Source of the DNA: Candidatus Saccharibacteria bacterium UBA5148
GTDB taxonomy: Bacteria > Patescibacteriota > Saccharimonadia > Saccharimonadales > UBA4665
Length of the DNA: 59,158 bases
Assembly (NCBI GenBank): GCA_002413835.1
Contig: DHXU01000004.1
Span: 1-59,158 of the forward strand
Direction: 5' to 3'
Shown: piece after piece, positions 25,326-32,317 of the stretch
Numbering within the stretch: the first letter of the stretch is position 1
Layout: every line of letters starts with the position of its first letter
Program-made: the position numbers and the translations under genes
Notes under the pieces: generated by a model
What the model was told of the DNA's origin: nothing
Databases searched by the model: none
What the model saw: the letters and a program-made list of their open reading frames with translations, nothing else

Positions 25326-25525
25326 TACTTAGACTCCTTAACTAATTGTTCGCCGAGTACGGTCAGCATCCGGGCGAGATCTTTACGCTTGCCACGGATG
25401 ACGCGGACATTCTGGATTTCACCCATGTGCAGGCCGCGCTTCAGACTGGCAATCTCGTCGCGGAGTTTGCTGGTCTCAACCGTCAGGTCCTGGGTCGAAA
25501 ATTTACGGATATCAATTATTTTCAT
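25325..25525 (-). CDS. rpmC: 50S ribosomal protein L29
   Basis: A 66-residue two-helix L29 near the exit tunnel: FSTQDLTVETSKLRDEIASLK and the closing RKDLARMLTVLGEQL motif. One base from rplP. Confidence 0.95.
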   Translation of the reverse strand: MKIIDIRKFSTQDLTVETSKLRDEIASLKRGLHMGEIQNVRVIRGKRKDLARMLTVLGEQLVKESK

Positions 25526-25526
25526 A

Positions 25527-25940
25527 TTAGACCTCCTCTTTCACGAGGAATTTCGTCTTAACTGGTAACTTGTGGGCTGCCAGGCGCATTGCTTCACGGG
25601 CGATTTCCTCGGTCACACCTTGCATTTCAAACATAACAGTGCCGGGTTTGACCTTGGCTACGTAGAATTCCGGGCTTCCTTTGCCGCTACCCATCTTGAC
25701 GTCAAGCGGCTTGCGCGTGACAGGTGTGTGCGGGAAGATGCGGATCCAGATTTTACCACCGCGTTTGACGTAGCGGGTCATTGCCTGGCGGGCAGCTTCG
25801 ATCTGGCGGGACGTAATACGTTCGTGGCCCTGGGCCTGCAGACCGAATTCACCGTAAGCGATGTACTGTCCGGCGGTCGCGACGCCGCGGATCTTGCCTT
25901 TGCGTACCTTGCGGAACTTCATTCGATTTGGTAACAACAT
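25527..25940 (-). CDS. rplP: 50S ribosomal protein L16
   Basis: A 137-residue L16: MLLPNRMKFRKVRKGKIRG, WIRIFPHTPVTRKPLDVKMG and GSPEFYVAKVKPGTVMFEM are diagnostic. The protein contacts the A-site tRNA. Confidence 0.97.
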   Translation of the reverse strand: MLLPNRMKFRKVRKGKIRGVATAGQYIAYGEFGLQAQGHERITSRQIEAARQAMTRYVKRGGKIWIRIFPHTPVTRKPLDVKMGSGKGSPEFYVAKVKPGTVMFEMQGVTEEIAREAMRLAAHKLPVKTKFLVKEEV

Positions 25941-25941
25941 A

Positions 25942-26571
25942 CTAGGCTACCTCACCCTTGTAAATCCACACTTTGACACCGATGATTCCGGCATTAGTCT
26001 TGGCTGTTACACCGGCGTAATCGATATCAGCACGGATAGTGTGCAGTGGTACGGAACCAGCGACTTCCTTTTCGGTGCGGGACATTTCAGCGCCGTTCAG
26101 TCGTCCTGCAACCTGGATACGGATACCCAGGGCACCGGCTCGCATAGTTGCGGCAGCTGAAGATTTGATGGCCCTGCGGAAGCTCATGCGGCGTTCCAGC
26201 TGATGAGCGATGTTCTCGGCAACCAGTTTGGCGTAGAGCTCCGACTTTTTGATTTCGTCGATGTTGACGCGAACTGGAACCTGGTAGACTTTTTCGATGG
26301 CTGCCTTGAGCTCCTGGGCACCTTGACCACCACGGCCGATGACGACACCAGGCTTGGCAGTTGTAATAGTAACCGTGACGAGGTTTGGTGAGCGCTCAAT
26401 ATCAACTTTGTTGATCGAGGCACGTGAACCGAGGTTCTTAGCTATCATCCGGCGGATCGTCAGATCGTCCTTCAGGTAGCCAGCGTAATCACGCTTGGTT
26501 GCAAACCACTTGCTGCGCCAGTCCTTGTTGAGCTGGAGGCGCATGCTGATAGGGTTAACTTTCTGACCCAT
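25942..26571 (-). CDS. rpsC: 30S ribosomal protein S3
   Basis: A 209-residue S3 at the mRNA entry channel: MGQKVNPISMRLQLNKDW, the KH domain with GVVIGRGGQGAQELKAAI (GxxG loop present), and the C-terminal domain ending NAGIIGVKVWIYKGEV. Confidence 0.97.
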   Translation of the reverse strand: MGQKVNPISMRLQLNKDWRSKWFATKRDYAGYLKDDLTIRRMIAKNLGSRASINKVDIERSPNLVTVTITTAKPGVVIGRGGQGAQELKAAIEKVYQVPVRVNIDEIKKSELYAKLVAENIAHQLERRMSFRRAIKSSAAATMRAGALGIRIQVAGRLNGAEMSRTEKEVAGSVPLHTIRADIDYAGVTAKTNAGIIGVKVWIYKGEVA

Positions 26572-26572
26572 A

Positions 26573-27025
26573 TTATGCCTCCTTCTTTACGTTACGTTTA
26601 ACGGCTGGCTTAGTTGCAGCAGGCGTTACAGATGTTTCAGCTGTAGAAGTTACGCGGGCGCTGCTTGCTGCGGCTGGCTTCTTAATTTCACGGATATCAC
26701 CATCGACGACAACCCGGATGTGACTGGTACGGCGCTGGAAAGGCAGTGCGCGGCCATGGGCAGCTGGTCGATAACGCTTGATGCGTGGGCCATGGTTAAC
26801 AGTGATTTCGACGATGCGCAGGGTTTTTGGCTTCAAGCCGTGATTATGGTCGGCATTTGCCCGAGCCGACTCAATCGCTTTGATAACCGGCAACGCCGAG
26901 CGGCGTGGCGTGTTGGCCAGAATAACGAGGGCGTCTTCAACAGTACGGCCGCGAACTAAATCAGCAACGACGCCGACTTTGCGTGGGCTCATGCGGACAC
27001 CTTTTGCGATTGCGAGTACACTCAT
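26573..27025 (-). CDS. rplV: 50S ribosomal protein L22 with tail
   Basis: A 150-residue L22. AKGVRMSPRKVGVVADLVRG and RYRPAAHGRALPFQRRTSHI (tunnel loop) are typical; the last 40 residues are Ala/Thr/Lys-rich. The start is the ATG at 27023-27025 with AAGGAA upstream; the longer frame to 27079 would overlap the orphan gene before it. Confidence 0.95.
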   Translation of the reverse strand: MSVLAIAKGVRMSPRKVGVVADLVRGRTVEDALVILANTPRRSALPVIKAIESARANADHNHGLKPKTLRIVEITVNHGPRIKRYRPAAHGRALPFQRRTSHIRVVVDGDIREIKKPAAASSARVTSTAETSVTPAATKPAVKRNVKKEA

Positions 27026-27026
27026 A

Positions 27027-27464
27027 TTACATTCCTTCACTTTCTGCGGCTGCTGTACTATACGGCAAGCCGAGTTCATCTCTGACTATCAAGTTTTCTG
27101 TACCTTCCCATTCAAAGCCTGCCGTAGGAGGCATGCCTTGGCGCCAGTTATTCACTACGCCAGCTGCTAACTCGGTGGCAACGCTTGTACCTTCAATGTA
27201 TCCGTCCATGCCCGTCTCGCCATCCCAATGTGCTTCACCGCGCAGTGTGCGCTGTGCTGTATCTGCCCAATCCTCAGGCGATCCTTCCGGGTTATTCGTT
27301 GCGGCCCTACCGAGATGTTCAGCCGCTAGCAAACGGAGTTTTCCGGCACCCTGCCGGTAATATGCTATATCTTCAGCGGAATAAGGATGGGTACGATCAG
27401 CAATCAGCCGCTGCAGAGCTTCGGAGCAATCGTATGGAAGATGTTGTGCTAATTCTTGGCTCAT
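27027..27464 (-). CDS. orphan protein between S19 and L22
   Basis: A 145-residue acidic soluble protein (MSQELAQHLPYDCSEALQRL ...), mostly helical with several Trp, no family recognised. It starts five bases after the rpsS stop and ends one base before the rplV start, so it is embedded in the S10 operon without disturbing it. It contains GMPPTAGFEWEG, similar to MPPTAAFVLG in the next orphan (27736-28008), suggesting a shared motif. Confidence 0.7.
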   Translation of the reverse strand: MSQELAQHLPYDCSEALQRLIADRTHPYSAEDIAYYRQGAGKLRLLAAEHLGRAATNNPEGSPEDWADTAQRTLRGEAHWDGETGMDGYIEGTSVATELAAGVVNNWRQGMPPTAGFEWEGTENLIVRDELGLPYSTAAAESEGM

Positions 27465-27469
27465 ATCAT

Positions 27470-27739
27470 TTACCTTTTCGCCAACTTACCGCCGTGGTTG
27501 CGGAACTTACGGGTTGGGCTAAACTCACCGAGCTTGTGACCAACCATGTTTTCTGTAATAAATACCGGGACATGAACCTTACCATTGTGGACAGCGATCG
27601 TACGGCCCAGGAAATCTGGAGTAATCGTACTGGCGCGAGCCCAGGTCTTGATGATGGTACGGTCATCGGCTCCGAGAGCTAAGACCTTCTTCATCAGTTT
27701 TGGATCCAGGAATGGACCTTTTTTCAGTGATCTACTCAT
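27470..27739 (-). CDS. rpsS: 30S ribosomal protein S19
   Basis: An 89-residue S19: MSRSLKKGPFLDPKLMKKV, GRTIAVHNGKVHVPVFITENMVGHKLGEFSPTRKF (given in pieces) are diagnostic. The ATG at 27737-27739 is chosen because GGGAG precedes it and it overlaps the previous orphan's stop (ATGA); the longer frame to 27802 lies inside that orphan. Confidence 0.95.
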   Translation of the reverse strand: MSRSLKKGPFLDPKLMKKVLALGADDRTIIKTWARASTITPDFLGRTIAVHNGKVHVPVFITENMVGHKLGEFSPTRKFRNHGGKLAKR

Positions 27740-28008
27740 AATGTACTCCCGATATTCTGATGTCCTAATATAGCTGTGAATTGTACTTCTTCCTCTGCAC
27801 ATGCGCCTTCGATTGCACCTAGAACAAAGGCAGCCGTAGGGGGCATTGGTACTTCGACATTTTCAAATTGTGCTCGCCTTAAAACAGAGCTCACAATATC
27901 TTCGTCCGACATACGTGACTGAGATTGCGCCCGAATACCTAACCCCCAGCCGAGTTTATAATGAGGATTCTGCACGTCTGCAACCGTTTCTAATAACTCT
28001 CTACGCAT
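27736..28008 (-). CDS. orphan protein between L2 and S19
   Basis: A 90-residue protein of unknown function (MRRELLETVADVQNPHYKLG ...). It has GAGGAAA before the ATG, inside the rplB end, two bases after the rplB stop, and its TGA overlaps the rpsS ATG by four bases. The centre carries VPMPPTAAFVLGAIEGA, resembling the MPPTAGF motif of the orphan at 27027-27464. Likely soluble, helix-rich; no homologue known to me. Confidence 0.7.
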   Translation of the reverse strand: MRRELLETVADVQNPHYKLGWGLGIRAQSQSRMSDEDIVSSVLRRAQFENVEVPMPPTAAFVLGAIEGACAEEEVQFTAILGHQNIGSTL

Positions 28009-28010
28009 AA

Positions 28011-28847
28011 TTATTTCCTCTTCGCCAGTGATCGGCTACGGACGATCATGTTAGTTGTTGACTTACGACGGCGGGTCTTAAATCCAAGAGTTTTCTGACC
28101 CCATGGCGTACGAGGCGCTTTGGCCATACGGTGACGACCACCATCACCACCACCGTGTGGGTGATCGACGGCGTTCATGACGACACCACGGACACTTGGG
28201 CGCCAACCCTTGTTGCGGTTGCGGCCGGCTTTACCGATCTTAACGTTCTGGTGCTGCTCGTTGCCGAGGCTACCGATGCTGGCCATACATTCGACCAGAA
28301 TCTTGCGGACTTCACCTGAAGGCAAGCGAACCTGGGCATATTCACCCTCTTTTGCCATCAGCTGTGCGCTGTTGCCAGCACTGCGTACCAGCTGGGCACC
28401 ACGGCCGGGCTGTAATTCGATGGCGTGGATTGTGCTACCGACTGGAATGTTCTTCAGAGCCAAGCGGTTGCCAGTCTCGATAGGCGCACCTTCACCGCTG
28501 GTGATTGTCTGGCCAATCGTCATACCGTTGGCAGCCAGGATGTAGTGGTACTGACCACTGTTGTCTTTGATGCGGGCGATACGGGCTGAGCGGTTCGGAT
28601 CGTATTCGATGTGTTCGACGGTTGCAGTTTTGCCGGCTTCAAAGCGGAAGTTGACCAGGCGGTAGAACTGCTTGGCACCACCACCGCGGTGACGGGTCGT
28701 GATACGTCCCTGGTTGTTGCGGCCGTTGGTACGGGTCTTGATAACTATCAGGCTACGCAGCGGCTTTTTGGTCGTGATGTCACGCGAGCTCATGCTCGTC
28801 ATACCGCGGCGGCCGGGAGTGGTTGGTTTGTAAGCGATAATTGACAT
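28011..28847 (-). CDS. rplB: 50S ribosomal protein L2
   Basis: A 278-residue L2, needed for peptidyl-transferase centre assembly. RITTRHRGGGAKQFYR, the central SH3/OB domains, and the C-terminal VMNAVDHPHGGGDGGRH with the conserved His are present. One-base overlap with rplW. Confidence 0.97.
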   Translation of the reverse strand: MSIIAYKPTTPGRRGMTSMSSRDITTKKPLRSLIVIKTRTNGRNNQGRITTRHRGGGAKQFYRLVNFRFEAGKTATVEHIEYDPNRSARIARIKDNSGQYHYILAANGMTIGQTITSGEGAPIETGNRLALKNIPVGSTIHAIELQPGRGAQLVRSAGNSAQLMAKEGEYAQVRLPSGEVRKILVECMASIGSLGNEQHQNVKIGKAGRNRNKGWRPSVRGVVMNAVDHPHGGGDGGRHRMAKAPRTPWGQKTLGFKTRRRKSTTNMIVRSRSLAKRK

Positions 28848-29260
28848 TACTTGTTCTCCTTCTTGGCCTGTTTCGCGGCTGATTTCTCTTCCTTCGCGCT
28901 GGCTTTTTCAGCTGCCTTGGCGAATTGCTCGTTAGCCTTTTCTTCTTTGGCTGATGCTTTTTCGATGGCAGCGAAAATCGGCATAGAATCGCCAGCCTTC
29001 AATGTAACGTAAGCTTTCTTGACGTCAGAGGTACGACCCATAGTCGGGCGTCCACCCTTGCGGACGGTTCGCTTCGAGGTGCCCTTGGCATTGACGGTGT
29101 TTACTTCAGTTACAGTTACGCCGTACTGAGCTTCGACGGCACGGGCGATTGAATGCTTGTTAGCAGCACGCTCAACGTCAAAGACGTAAGTATTGCGGAC
29201 CTGGCTCAGGCCGTAGGCCTTTTCGCTGACGCGGGGCTTGAGGACGAGAGATAAACTCAT
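28847..29260 (-). CDS. rplW: 50S ribosomal protein L23 with charged tail
   Basis: A 137-residue L23, the tunnel-exit docking site for trigger factor and SRP. KPRVSEKAYGLSQVRNTYVF and VNTVNAKGTSKRTVRKGG are typical; about 40 extra C-terminal residues consist of Ala/Lys/Glu repeats with two AEKASAKEEK-like units. Overlaps rplD by four bases. Confidence 0.96.
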   Translation of the reverse strand: MSLSLVLKPRVSEKAYGLSQVRNTYVFDVERAANKHSIARAVEAQYGVTVTEVNTVNAKGTSKRTVRKGGRPTMGRTSDVKKAYVTLKAGDSMPIFAAIEKASAKEEKANEQFAKAAEKASAKEEKSAAKQAKKENK

Positions 29261-29949
29261 GATGATACCCCTTCAGTTTCTTTCTTAGCTTTCTGGTTTG
29301 CTTCACCAAGCCATTCAGTAATGACTGTCAGTGCTGGTTTCGTCAGGATGATGGTGTCAGCGTTCATTGCGTCAAAAGTATTGAGGTACATAGCTGAGAT
29401 GAGCTTAATGTCGCTGAGATTGTTCGATGCACGAACCATGTCATCGGTCAGTTTGTCGACAACGACCAAAGTTTTGCGGTGAGCACCGATTTTGGTGAGC
29501 AGACCGGCAATTGCAGATGTTTTGCCGCCAGTAGCTGTCAGTTCATCAATGACGATAACCTTGCCGGCTTCATGGGACAGGCTGAGCGCTTGGCGGATTG
29601 CCAGGCGTTTCGCCTTGAGGTTGATGTTCTTGATGTAGTTCTCTTCGCCAGTTGGACCGAAGGCAATACCACCGCCGCGCCAGATAGGGTTACGGGATGA
29701 ACCGAAACGTGCCCGGCCAGTTCCCTTTTGCTTCCATGGTTTCTTACCACCACCGCTGACTTCGCCGCGTTTCAGCGTCACAGCGTTGCGGGTGCGGCCA
29801 TTTGAGAGGTATGCCGTATAAGCTGCTTTGAGCAGGTCATGGTTCTCTGGGACAACTTCAAAGACCGAAGCGTCGAGCTTTGCTGCAGTCGTAGCTTTTG
29901 AGCCGTCTGCTTTGTACGAGGGAGTAGATGAAGCCATTATGTCTCTCAT
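29257..29949 (-). CDS. rplD: 50S ribosomal protein L4
   Basis: A 230-residue L4/L1e. GGGKKPWKQKGTGRARFGSS is the tunnel loop; the globular part ends KPALTVITEWLG. Two ATGs are possible; the one at 29949 is supported by AGGAG seven bases before it and by ATGA overlap with rplC, although MASSTPSYK four codons later is closer to the family N terminus. Confidence 0.95.
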   Translation of the reverse strand: MRDIMASSTPSYKADGSKATTAAKLDASVFEVVPENHDLLKAAYTAYLSNGRTRNAVTLKRGEVSGGGKKPWKQKGTGRARFGSSRNPIWRGGGIAFGPTGEENYIKNINLKAKRLAIRQALSLSHEAGKVIVIDELTATGGKTSAIAGLLTKIGAHRKTLVVVDKLTDDMVRASNNLSDIKLISAMYLNTFDAMNADTIILTKPALTVITEWLGEANQKAKKETEGVSS

Positions 29950-30572
29950 TTTTGGGCTCCTTTCAAAATAACGATACCTTTGCGCGGACCTGGAACAGCA
30001 CCGGTGACACCGATGAGGTTATTGTCCATGTCGACAAAAGCGATTTTCAGATTACGGATAGTAACCTGATCATGACCGAGGTGTCCGGGCATTTTCTTGC
30101 CTTTGAAGATGTGCTGTGGGTACATCGAACCGATTGATCCTGGCTTGCGGGTATTTCCCTTACCACCGTGACTTGCACGCTGGCGGTGAAAGTTGTGACG
30201 GCGGATGGTGCCGGCAAAACCTTTACCCTTGGTCGTACCAGTGACGTGAACTTCGTCGCCAGCAACAAAAGAGTCGGCGGAAATTTTCGCGCCGACCTTG
30301 AGATCTTCTGTTAATTCGTCAAGTGTGAACTCACGAATAATCTTTGGCATTTCTGTAGTAATACCTGCAGCTTTGAAGTGGCCTGTCTGGGCTTTGCCGA
30401 CATTTTTGCCTACTTCAGCACCGAGCTGCACGGCGGTATAACCGTCAATATCGACGGTCTTCACTTGCGTGATGACGCAAGGACTAGCGGAAAGCAAGGT
30501 TACAGCAGTTACAACACCATCTTCAGCGATAGTGCTTGTCATGCCAACCTTCCTAGTAATCATAGCTTTCAT
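29946..30572 (-). CDS. rplC: 50S ribosomal protein L3
   Basis: A 208-residue L3: MITRKVGMTSTIAEDG near the start, GKGFAGTIRRHNFHRQRASHG and GNTRKPGSIGSMYPQHIFKG (residues given in pieces) are diagnostic. It is the first gene of this unit: S10 is not upstream of it; a YtxH-like gene and terminator intervene. GAGG precedes the ATG. Confidence 0.97.
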   Translation of the reverse strand: MKAMITRKVGMTSTIAEDGVVTAVTLLSASPCVITQVKTVDIDGYTAVQLGAEVGKNVGKAQTGHFKAAGITTEMPKIIREFTLDELTEDLKVGAKISADSFVAGDEVHVTGTTKGKGFAGTIRRHNFHRQRASHGGKGNTRKPGSIGSMYPQHIFKGKKMPGHLGHDQVTIRNLKIAFVDMDNNLIGVTGAVPGPRKGIVILKGAQK

Positions 30573-30716
30573 AGTTACCTCTTAGTTACTCCTGTCACAT
30601 CTGGCCAATGGCTAAACATAAAAATTCTTGGCGTCCCGTGGTTTCACCTCTGTTATTTCTAACATCCAGTGACCAAACCGAGCACACCAAGTACAGGTTT
30701 TATAATGTACTATCAT

Positions 30717-30746
30717 AGAGTAACACGCCTGAGTTACTCCTGTCAA
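30717..30746 (-). promoter_or_regulatory. promoter of the rplC-to-secY unit with internal inverted repeat
   Basis: On the minus strand TTGACA (30741-30746), 18-base spacer ending TGT, TACTCT (30717-30722). An inverted repeat GAGTAAC-N8-GTTACTC (30718-30724 and 30733-30739) lies between and over the boxes, where a repressor could bind. The leader to the rplC ATG would be about 135 bases. Confidence 0.6.
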
Positions 30747-30828
30747 TGCGTTGCAAATAATACTTCGTTGCTCACGCGGATGCAGGGCATACCGGGCGGC
30801 AACGATGCACTATTTTTGGTGTCTAAAG

Positions 30829-31206
30829 CTAGGGACGACCGCGCTTTGCGCGCTCAGCAGCAGCAATTTCGTCAGCCAGCGATGTCGCTTCGCCCGAACC
30901 GTGTCGAGAGGTAGCTTCTTTGGCCTTGTCGGCTGCATGATCAGCAACGTCCTTGGTCTTATCGGCGGCTTCGTGGACTTTGCCGCGAGCAGCGTCAACG
31001 CCGCGGTTCAGCTTGTCTCTCGTAGATTGTACCGTATCCTGAGTCTTGTTTTTGACGTCGTTGTATTTACCCATCAAATCTTCACGGGTCTCGGCGCCTT
31101 TTTTCGGTGCCAGCAGCAACCCCATTACAGCTCCAACGGCTGCGGCAATCAAAGCAACTCCAACTACATTAGATTGCTTTTTAGAAGTAGGTCGATCGTA
31201 GTCCAT
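30829..31206 (-). CDS. YtxH-like membrane-anchored coiled-coil protein
   Basis: A 125-residue protein of the YtxH type: one N-terminal membrane helix ending in GAVMGLLLAPKKG (the GxLLAPxxG family signature, about residues 15-40), then a long Lys/Asp/Ala-rich amphipathic helix (KTQDTVQSTRDKLNRGVDAA ...) resembling LEA-type repeats. Such proteins are often linked to stress. The ATG at 31204-31206 is chosen because AAGGAGA precedes it; the frame opens further upstream without ribosome site. It lies between S10 and L3, an unusual position. Confidence 0.8.
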   Translation of the reverse strand: MDYDRPTSKKQSNVVGVALIAAAVGAVMGLLLAPKKGAETREDLMGKYNDVKNKTQDTVQSTRDKLNRGVDAARGKVHEAADKTKDVADHAADKAKEATSRHGSGEATSLADEIAAAERAKRGRP

Positions 31207-31283
31207 ATCTGTCTCCTTGAACATTAGTAATAGATATAGCTTAGTGGCTTTCGCAACAATAGTATATGAAATTACTAACAATC

Positions 31284-31327
31284 AAAAAATGCCTCGCGTC
31301 ATATGAGAGGTAGCGAGGCACTTTTTT
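31284..31327. terminator. bidirectional Rho-independent terminator after rpsJ
   Basis: TGCCTCGC and GCGAGGCA form an 8-bp stem (arms 31290-31297 and 31313-31320); AAAAAA precedes and TTTTTT follows on the plus strand, so a U run follows on either strand. It separates rpsJ from the YtxH-like gene and hence from rplC. Confidence 0.85.
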
Positions 31328-31350
31328 ATACTGAGCCGTTCGTGGGTCCG

Positions 31351-31692
31351 TTACATCTTGATTTCGACATCGCAACCAGCTGGCAGACTGAGGTTCATCA
31401 GGCTGTCGATGGTCTTGGGAGTCGGTTCAAAAACATCGATAAGGCGCTTGTGGACGCGCATTTCAAATTGCTCGCGGCCCTTCTTGTAAACGTGCGGGCT
31501 CTTGACAACTGTAAAGGTGCTGCGGCGAGTTGGCAGCGGGATTGGTCCAGCCAAGGTTGCGCCGGTGCGCAGGGCGGTATCAACGATCTGCTTGGCAGCC
31601 TGGTCGATGACCTTGTGATCGTAGGCCTTAAGGCGAATGCGGATCTTCTGCTTTACGTCAGCTGCTGGGGTTTTCTTGGTACTGTCAGCCAT
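31351..31692 (-). CDS. rpsJ: 30S ribosomal protein S10
   Basis: A 113-residue S10 (also NusE, partner of NusB/NusG). IRIRLKAYDHKVIDQAAKQI, LAGPIPLPTRRSTFTVVKSP and RVHKRLIDVFEPTPKTIDSL are diagnostic. It heads no S10 operon here: it is followed by a strong terminator and sits with tuf instead. Confidence 0.97.
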   Translation of the reverse strand: MADSTKKTPAADVKQKIRIRLKAYDHKVIDQAAKQIVDTALRTGATLAGPIPLPTRRSTFTVVKSPHVYKKGREQFEMRVHKRLIDVFEPTPKTIDSLMNLSLPAGCDVEIKM

Positions 31693-32026
31693 GATGGCGT
31701 CTCCTATTGTGCAATATCGTAACCTTGGACGTGAGTGGCTACCGCCAAGTTCTCGATATGATTAAGTTTATAAGCTAATTGTACAACAGTTCTTCGTATT
31801 ATGGAAGAGGCAGCTCAACTACAGTGTCATGGTCTTCTGGTTGAGTGTCACTGGGTCTTGGCACGACTGGCCGACAAATGCTTTCCTAACATCGGACCAA
31901 ACACACCCATAAGCACAAGGACTTTATACATATATACATTCTTAGCTATCCGCCTCATCCTAGCGCGATTCACTGTATGCGTACATTTCAAGAATTACCA
32001 AAGTAACAGCTGCGAACACAGCACTA
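31693..32026. other. intergenic region upstream of rpsJ
   Basis: 334 bases without a convincing gene. A TTGTAC-like box and A/T-rich TATAAA lie 80-95 bases before rpsJ on the minus strand but do not make a good promoter pair. A 36-codon minus-strand ORF at 31848-31958 (hydrophobic centre, no ribosome site) is possible but unsupported. Confidence 0.5.
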
Positions 32027-32224
32027 CTAGTCCTTATTCAGAGGAGAGGCAAGTCTTTGCCAGTCCTCCAGTTTATCGGCGCTTATACCTGCCGGAGCCG
32101 TTGGTAATGCCGGGCTTGTAACCTCGTGGATTTCTACCAAACCGTCCAAGACAACTCGTAGCAGTCGATACACCGCAGGAGGTACGTTATATGCTGGTTC
32201 ACCTATTTGACTATTTTCTGACAT
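32027..32224 (-). CDS. orphan protein between EF-Tu and S10
   Basis: A 65-residue soluble protein (MSENSQIGEPAYNVPPAVYR ...), no known family. One amphipathic helix (PAVYRLLRVVLDGLVEIHEV) is followed by a Pro/Ala linker and a short helix. The ATG at 32222-32224 has AAGGAGAA at good spacing; the longer frame to 32275 reaches into the tuf terminator. The stem-loop upstream means it needs readthrough from tuf or its own promoter. Confidence 0.65.
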   Translation of the reverse strand: MSENSQIGEPAYNVPPAVYRLLRVVLDGLVEIHEVTSPALPTAPAGISADKLEDWQRLASPLNKD

Positions 32225-32272
32225 GAAATTCTCCTTATGTTTATTATAGCTCCTCGTACAAGCAGTCGCATT

Positions 32273-32302
32273 CAATAAGGCGCCCCGCAGGACGCCTTAT
32301 TG
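32273..32302 (-). terminator. hairpin after tuf
   Basis: CAATAAGGCG and CGCCTTATTG form a perfect 10-bp stem with a 10-base loop, 15 bases after the tuf stop. The AATAA/TTATT base of the arms is shared with the hairpin at 14431-14464. Confidence 0.7.
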
Positions 32303-32317
32303 GTGAATCAGATCAGA

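Noticed and set aside
30669..31227. Plus-strand ORFs across the rplC promoter and YtxH gene
   Set aside because: They run antisense to the YtxH-like gene and through the promoter, with Cys/Ser/Arg-rich shadow composition.
31848..31958. 36-codon minus-strand ORF with a hydrophobic centre
   Set aside because: No ribosome site or promoter and no recognisable similarity; kept only as a note in the intergenic entry.
31801..32121. 106-codon plus-strand ORF
   Set aside because: Composition is unlike protein (Tyr/Thr/Cys runs without pattern), no ribosome site, and it overlaps the better supported orphan at 32027-32224 on the other strand.
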